Assembly: GCA_020722305.1 (NCBI GenBank) | Contig: DYLB01000068.1 | Span: 1-10,191, forward strand | DNA length: 10,191 bases | Source: Anaerolinea thermophila | Lineage (GTDB): Bacteria; Chloroflexota; Anaerolineae; Anaerolineales; Villigracilaceae | Direction of reading: 5' to 3' | Shown: piece after piece, positions 5,873-10,191 of the stretch | Layout of the letters: each line of letters starts with the position of its first letter | Numbering within the stretch: the stretch's first letter is position 1 | Notes under the pieces: model-generated | The model's input: the letters and a program-made list of their open reading frames with translations, nothing else | The model's database searches: none | Told to the model about the DNA's origin: nothing | Program-made: the position numbers and the translations under genes

Positions 5873-6850
5873 ATGAACCGACGCGATTACCTGCTGCGTA
5901 AGATCTTCTTCTCCCTGGTCACCCTGGCAGTCGTCGTGGTGCTGAACTTCCTCCTATTCCGCGTCCTGCCGGGCGACCCGGTGCGGGCGGTGATCGGTCG
6001 CAACGTGCGCATCTCGGCAGACACGCAGCAGGCCCTGCGCGAGCAGTTCGGCCTCGACCGGCCGGTCTTCCCAGACCAGTTCCTGACCGCGCTCGGCCAA
6101 TGGGCCCGCGGCAACCTCGGCGTCTCGTGGTCGCTGCGCAAACCCGTCAGCGAGGTGCTGCTCGCCAAGCTGGGCAACACCCTCCTGCTAATCGGGCTGG
6201 GGCAAATCCTATCCATCATCCTGGGCGTGGCGCTCGGATTACTAGCCGGCTGGAAGCGTAAAACCGCCGTTGACGTCGGCGCGCTGACCTTTTCGCTCAT
6301 CGCCTGGGCCATCCCGACCTTCTGGCTGGGGATCATCCTGCTGGCCGCAGGCAGCACCTGGCTCGGCCTGCCCACCGGCGGCATCGTCAGCCCCTCGAAC
6401 GTCGGCAAGCCGCTCTACACCGTCCTGCCGGACGTGACCCACCACCTGATCCTGCCCACCCTGACCCTGACCATCCTCTACATGGGCGAATACATGCTCA
6501 TCATGCGCTCGTCCATCATGGAAGTGCTCGGCGAGGACTACATCCTGACCGCCAAAGCCAAAGGCATGAGCCACTGGCAGGTGCTGCGCAAACACGCCCT
6601 CAAAAATGCCATGCTGCCCATCGTCACCCTGATCGCCATCAATTTGGGATTCACCGTCTCCGGCGCGATCTACGTCGAAACGGTCTTCTCCTACGACGGC
6701 CTGGGCAAGATGTTCCAAACCGCCCTGGTCAAGCAGGATTATCCCCTGCTGCAAGGCGCGTTCCTGCTGCTGGCGGTCAGCGTCATTCTCGCCAATTTTC
6801 TGGCAGACATTTTGTACACGTATCTTGACCCTCGCGTAAAGGCCTCGTAG
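5873..6850 (+). CDS. DppB/OppB-like ABC importer permease
   Basis: This 325-residue integral membrane protein is one half of the transport channel. The first membrane segment (about 11-30) is followed by the family motif FRVLPGDPVRAV (29-40). A periplasmic-type segment with NLGVSWSLRKPV (81-92) leads into the transmembrane domain core. The EAA loop that docks on the ATPase is at about 221-250, with EDYILTAKAKGMSHWQVLRK and then NAMLP. The C-terminus ends with the usual YLDPRV plus three residues. Length is normal. The ATG start gives the standard N-terminus; the upstream Shine-Dalgarno is weak (GAGAACG at best). Its TAG stop lies inside a 26-bp palindrome. It pairs with the following permease gene. 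Confidence 0.95.
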   Translation: MNRRDYLLRKIFFSLVTLAVVVVLNFLLFRVLPGDPVRAVIGRNVRISADTQQALREQFGLDRPVFPDQFLTALGQWARGNLGVSWSLRKPVSEVLLAKLGNTLLLIGLGQILSIILGVALGLLAGWKRKTAVDVGALTFSLIAWAIPTFWLGIILLAAGSTWLGLPTGGIVSPSNVGKPLYTVLPDVTHHLILPTLTLTILYMGEYMLIMRSSIMEVLGEDYILTAKAKGMSHWQVLRKHALKNAMLPIVTLIAINLGFTVSGAIYVETVFSYDGLGKMFQTALVKQDYPLLQGAFLLLAVSVILANFLADILYTYLDPRVKAS

Positions 6851-6872
6851 TAACGACTTAAGTCGTTACTAC
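6847..6872. repeat. Perfect 26-bp palindrome at the permease-permease junction
   Basis: The half-site GTAGTAACGACTT (6847-6859) is repeated exactly inverted as AAGTCGTTACTAC (6860-6872), with no spacer. The palindrome starts in the last sense codon and contains the TAG stop (6848-6850) of the first permease gene. It ends 12 nt before the next start codon. The related shape TAGCGCGACAT..ATGTCGC at 9845-9864 suggests a family of mobile palindromes of the type GTAG-CGAC..GTCG. In RNA it could form a strong hairpin between the two coding regions. Confidence 0.85.
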
Positions 6873-6884
6873 ACAATTGGATTT

Positions 6885-7822
6885 ATGAACCCGCGCTGGC
6901 TTCTCCTCAAACGCAACCTGCTCGATTTCTGGAAAACCTTCCGCCGCAACCGCATGGGACTGGCCGGCGCGTTCCTGGTGCTGACGGCCATCCTGGCGGC
7001 GGTCTTCGCCCCACTGCTGACGCCTTACACCCCGACCGAGACGATGCGGGACGCCGAGGGCCGCGCCCTAACCTTTGCCCCGCCCTCGGTCCACGCCCCG
7101 CTCGGCACCGACGATGCGGGCCGGGACGTGTGGACGCAGCTCGTTTACGGGGCGCGTATCTCGCTGACGGTGGGATTCCTGGCCGGTTTCATCGCCATGT
7201 TCATCGGCAGCCTGTTCGGCATCACCGCCGGGTACTTCGGCGGCTGGGTGGACAACCTGCTGATGCGCCTCACTGACGTGCTGCTGGTCATCCCCGACCT
7301 GCCGCTCATCCTCGTCCTGGTCGCCACCGTCCGCCAACTGGAACTGAAGGTCTCGCCGCTGGTGATCCTGATCCTGGTCATCGGCCTGCTCTACTGGACC
7401 AGCACCGCCCGCCTGATCCGCTCGCAGGTGCTGACCATCAAGGAGCGCCAATACGTTTACCGGGCCCGCGCCATCGGGGCCGGCAACTGGCACATCGTCC
7501 GCAAACACATCCTGCCCCAGATCATGCCGCTGATCGTCGCCAACACGGTGTTGATCCTGTCCACCGCCATCCTGATCGAGTCGGGGTTGGCCTTCCTCGG
7601 CCTGGGCGACCCAACCCAGCCGTCCTGGGGCACGATGCTCAACTTCGCCTTCGACCGCAATGCCGTCTCGAACGGAGCCTGGTGGTTCTACCTCCCGCCG
7701 GGATTGGCAATCATCTGGGCCACCCTCGGCTGCGTGCTGCTCGGCAACGTGTTGGAAGAAATGCTCAATCCCCGCCTGGCTTCCCACCACCTGGAAGGCG
7801 AGCAAAGTATCGTGACCCAGCC

Positions 7823-7826
<4 letters not shown>
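6885..7826 (+). CDS. DppC/OppC-like ABC importer permease
   Basis: This 313-residue membrane protein is the second half of the channel. It starts with the OppC N-terminal region: basic LLLKRNLLDFWKTFRRNRMG (6-25), then a membrane segment (about 25-45) and FAPLLTPYTP. HAPLGTDDAGRDVWTQLVYG (70-89) is the family's conserved segment before the transmembrane core. The EAA docking loop is at about 190-217 (YVYRARAIGAGNWHIVRKHI, then LPQIMP). LAFLGLGDPTQPSWGTML (235-252) and the C-terminal NPRL complete the pattern. Its ATG lies 12 nt after the palindrome and has only a weak upstream Shine-Dalgarno. Its stop overlaps the next start (ATGA), so the ATPase gene is translationally coupled to it. Confidence 0.95.
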
Positions 7827-8805
<979 letters not shown>

Positions 8806-8809
<4 letters not shown>

Positions 8810-9801
8810 GCGCCGCACCCATCCTCGAAGTCGAGCATCTGGTCAAGCACTTCGAAGTGCGCCCCTCGCTGCTGGAAATGCTGCGCCGCCAGCCGCCGAA
8901 AGTGGTCAAAGCCGTGGACGATATCTCATTCACATTGGCACGCGGTGAGGTGTTGGCCCTGGTGGGCGAATCGGGCTGCGGCAAGACCACCATCGCCCGA
9001 ACTTTAATTGGATTGGAAACGCCGACGGGCGGGGAGATCCGCTTTCACGGGCAGCCGGTCGGCAGCCCGCAGCTCAAGCTGAAAGACCTGCGCCAGAAGG
9101 CCCAGATTATCTTCCAGGACCCGTATGAGTCGCTCAACCCGCGCGCCACGATCTTCGATACGGTCGCCGAGCCGCTGGTGGTGCATGGGCTTGTGCCAGA
9201 CCCGGAGGAACGCGTCAGCCGCGTCGAACGCGCCCTAACGGAAGCCGGCCTGCGTCCCGCGCGGGATTACTTCCTGCGCTATCCCCACGAACTCTCCGGC
9301 GGGCAGCGCCAACGGGTGGTCATCGCCTCGGCCATGGTCCTGGATCCCGAACTGATCCTGGCCGACGAGCCCGTCTCGATGCTGGACGTCTCCATCCGGG
9401 CCGAAATCCTGAACTTGCTCAACGCCCTGCGCAAGGAGCGGAATATCAGCCTGATCTTCATCACCCACGACCTGGGGACGGTCGGCGCGCTGGCGGACCG
9501 GCTGGCGGTGATGTACCTGGGGCGGGTGGTCGAGATCGGCCCGACGGCGGAGGTGCTGGGCAATCCGCAGCACCCGTATACGAAGGCGCTGCTGTCGGTC
9601 GTGCCGGTGCCGAACCCGCGTCTGCGGCGGCCGCGCACGATCCTGCAAGGCGAGACGCCCAACCCGATCAACATCCCCTCCGGCTGCCGCTTCCACCCCC
9701 GCTGCCCGGCGGCAATGGAACGCTGTAACACCGAAGACCCGCCCTTCGTGGCGGTGAAGGACGGGCATCAGGCGGCGTGTTTATTGGTGACGAAGGGTTA
9801 A
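8806..9801 (+). CDS. DppF/OppF-like ABC importer ATPase
   Basis: This 331-residue protein is the second ATPase and would form a heterodimer with the product of the preceding gene. The N-terminal EVEHLVKHFEVRPSLLEMLR (8-27) has the loop insertion usual for DppF before VKAVDDISF. Walker A GESGCGKTT is at 54-62, Q-loop Gln104, signature LSGGQRQR at 163-170, Walker B LILADEP with Glu188, and His221. SMLDVSIRAEILNLL (191-205) is typical of this subunit. The C-terminal extension (from QHPYTKALL at 255) carries C294, C300, C307 and C325, again the four-cysteine pattern. Start is the ATG in the ATGA overlap. It is the last gene of the operon; downstream sequence is repeat-rich with no obvious intrinsic terminator. 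Confidence 0.95.
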
Positions 9802-9815
9802 ATAGTATTTCCGTG

Positions 9816-9864
9816 CAACATTTGCATCGAACGCGCAAATGTTGTAGCGCGACATTTATGTCGC
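9816..9864. repeat. Two tandem dyads downstream of the importer operon
   Basis: CAACATTTGC (9816-9825) pairs perfectly with GCAAATGTTG (9835-9844) around a 9-nt loop. Directly after it, GCGACAT (9849-9855) pairs with ATGTCGC (9858-9864). The second one, preceded by GTAGC, has the same shape as the 26-bp palindrome at 6847-6872. The first stem begins 14 nt after the last gene's stop codon. Confidence 0.7.
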
Positions 9865-9873
9865 CGTTTGGTT

Positions 9874-9913
9874 GCGGCATGCTTGCCCTGAGCAAAGCCG
9901 AAGGGAATGCCGC
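9874..9913. repeat. Dyad carrying a CCCTGAGC..GAAGGG repeat core
   Basis: GCGGCAT (9874-9880) pairs with ATGCCGC (9907-9913), and CCCT (9886-9889) with AGGG (9902-9905) inside. The inner core TTGCCCTGAGCAAAGCCGAA is the inverse of the CCCTTCG..GCTCAGGGC motif found again at 10025-10071 and 10148-10170. It resembles an interspersed repeat I know from many bacterial genomes (from memory, not searched). Confidence 0.6.
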
Positions 9914-10024
9914 GTTACGTTTATCTCCGTTCATCTCTGATTAAATCTCAAGTTTCCGAACGCTCTCTTATCAGTCTATTGGTCGAGGGGGCTGCGTACG
10001 GCTTTCGGTCCGCGATTGAGCACA

Positions 10025-10071
10025 TGCCCTTCGACAGGGTCTCGATGAACTCGACCCGGCGGCTCAGGGCA
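10025..10071. repeat. Interrupted CCCTTCGAC..GGCTCAGGG repeat
   Basis: TGCCCT (10025-10030) pairs with AGGGCA (10066-10071). The arms CCCTTCGACAGG and GGCTCAGGG, which are contiguous or nearly so in simpler copies, are separated by about 22 nt. That insert has its own imperfect dyad (GGGTC..TCGA with TCGACCC). A further partial core, GCTCAGGACGAA, follows at 10079-10090. Confidence 0.55.
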
Positions 10072-10098
10072 ACGCTGCGCTCAGGACGAAATAAGTAA

Positions 10099-10191
10099 TT
10101 AGGAGTCGAGCGGGCTTTTGACGGCCATTCCGCCGCGCTGGAGGACGTGCCCTTCGACTTCGCTCAGGATAAAGGTGTAGATCATGGTGGT
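10099..10191 (-). CDS. Possible 3' end of a minus-strand gene running off the window
   Basis: The minus strand is open from the window edge for 30 codons to a TAA at 10101-10099. The peptide includes TFILSEVEGHV and ends MAVKSPLDS. The residues FILSEVEGH are the translation of a CCTTCG..GCTCAGG repeat copy (10148-10170), so either the repeat has inserted into a real gene and replaced its C-terminus, or the frame is accidental. A start could be the ATG at 10185-10183, but no Shine-Dalgarno can be seen at the edge. I do not recognise the product. Confidence 0.25.
   Translation of the reverse strand, partial: TTMIYTFILSEVEGHVLQRGGMAVKSPLDS
10148..10170. repeat. CCCTTCGACTTCGCTCAGG repeat copy at the right edge
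   Basis: This is a compact copy of the same core as the elements at 9883-9907 (inverted) and 10025-10071. It lies within the short minus-strand open frame that reaches the window end. Confidence 0.55.

Larger units (their letters stand above)
9802..10098. other. Repeat-rich non-coding region after the importer operon
   Basis: I see no convincing gene here. About half is made of dyad-symmetric elements described separately. The stretch 9914-10020 is less GC-rich than the surrounding coding DNA and shows no clear structure. No T-run follows any of the hairpins, so the transcription stop of the importer operon is not identified. The nearest stems that could end or protect the message are those at 9816-9844 and 9849-9864. 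Confidence 0.6.

Noticed and set aside
9907..10098. 63-codon plus-strand open frame
   Set aside because: Much of it is translated repeat sequence (HMPFDRVSMNS and the following residues), with no Shine-Dalgarno and no recognisable domain.

Overview
The window is a GC-rich stretch (roughly 60-65% G+C by eye) with nine well-supported complete genes and no rRNA, tRNA, CRISPR array or transposase gene. A 545-residue lipoprotein solute-binding protein, a GT4 glycosyltransferase, a LOTUS-type NYN protein and many short palindromic intergenic repeats suggest an environmental bacterium of the Chloroflexota (Anaerolineae-like). This placement rests on general gene style and repeat character, not on a marker gene, so it is tentative.

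Layout. (1) Positions 1-74 hold two short dyads with no gene. (2) A minus-strand gene (75-1340) encodes a NYN-domain RNase-like protein with a LOTUS/OST-HTH domain and an unassigned helical C-terminus. (3) An 85-bp divergent intergenic region carries overlapping candidate promoters for that gene and for a plus-strand operon. (4) That operon is GT4 glycosyltransferase - YraN family protein - MiaA (1426-3894), coupled by a 4-nt ATGA overlap and an 8-nt overlap with a TTG start. (5) After a promoter with a 12-bp palindrome over its -10 box comes a five-gene peptide/nickel-type (Opp/Dpp) ABC importer operon (4014-9801): lipoprotein binding protein, two permeases and two ATPases. (6) The last 390 bases are mostly repeats, with a possible 3' end of a minus-strand gene at the edge.

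How the genes work together. The five transporter genes form a complete importer: a membrane-anchored binding protein outside the cell, a permease heterodimer with EAA loops, and an ATPase heterodimer whose C-terminal extensions each carry four cysteines of the type that binds a [4Fe-4S] cluster in characterised Dpp systems. The substrate cannot be read from sequence. The permease-ATPase-ATPase junctions are tightly coupled (ATGA overlaps). The binding protein-permease and permease-permease junctions instead carry palindromic elements, which could set different expression levels within the operon. MiaA is a tRNA-modification housekeeping enzyme. The glycosyltransferase probably acts on lipids or the cell envelope. 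YraN is a conserved nuclease-fold protein of unknown role.

I see no clear new multi-gene system. The most unusual features are the density and variety of dyad-symmetric repeats, including a perfect 26-bp palindrome that supplies a stop codon; an 11-mer shared by two promoters; and the uncharacterised C-terminal part of the NYN-LOTUS protein.
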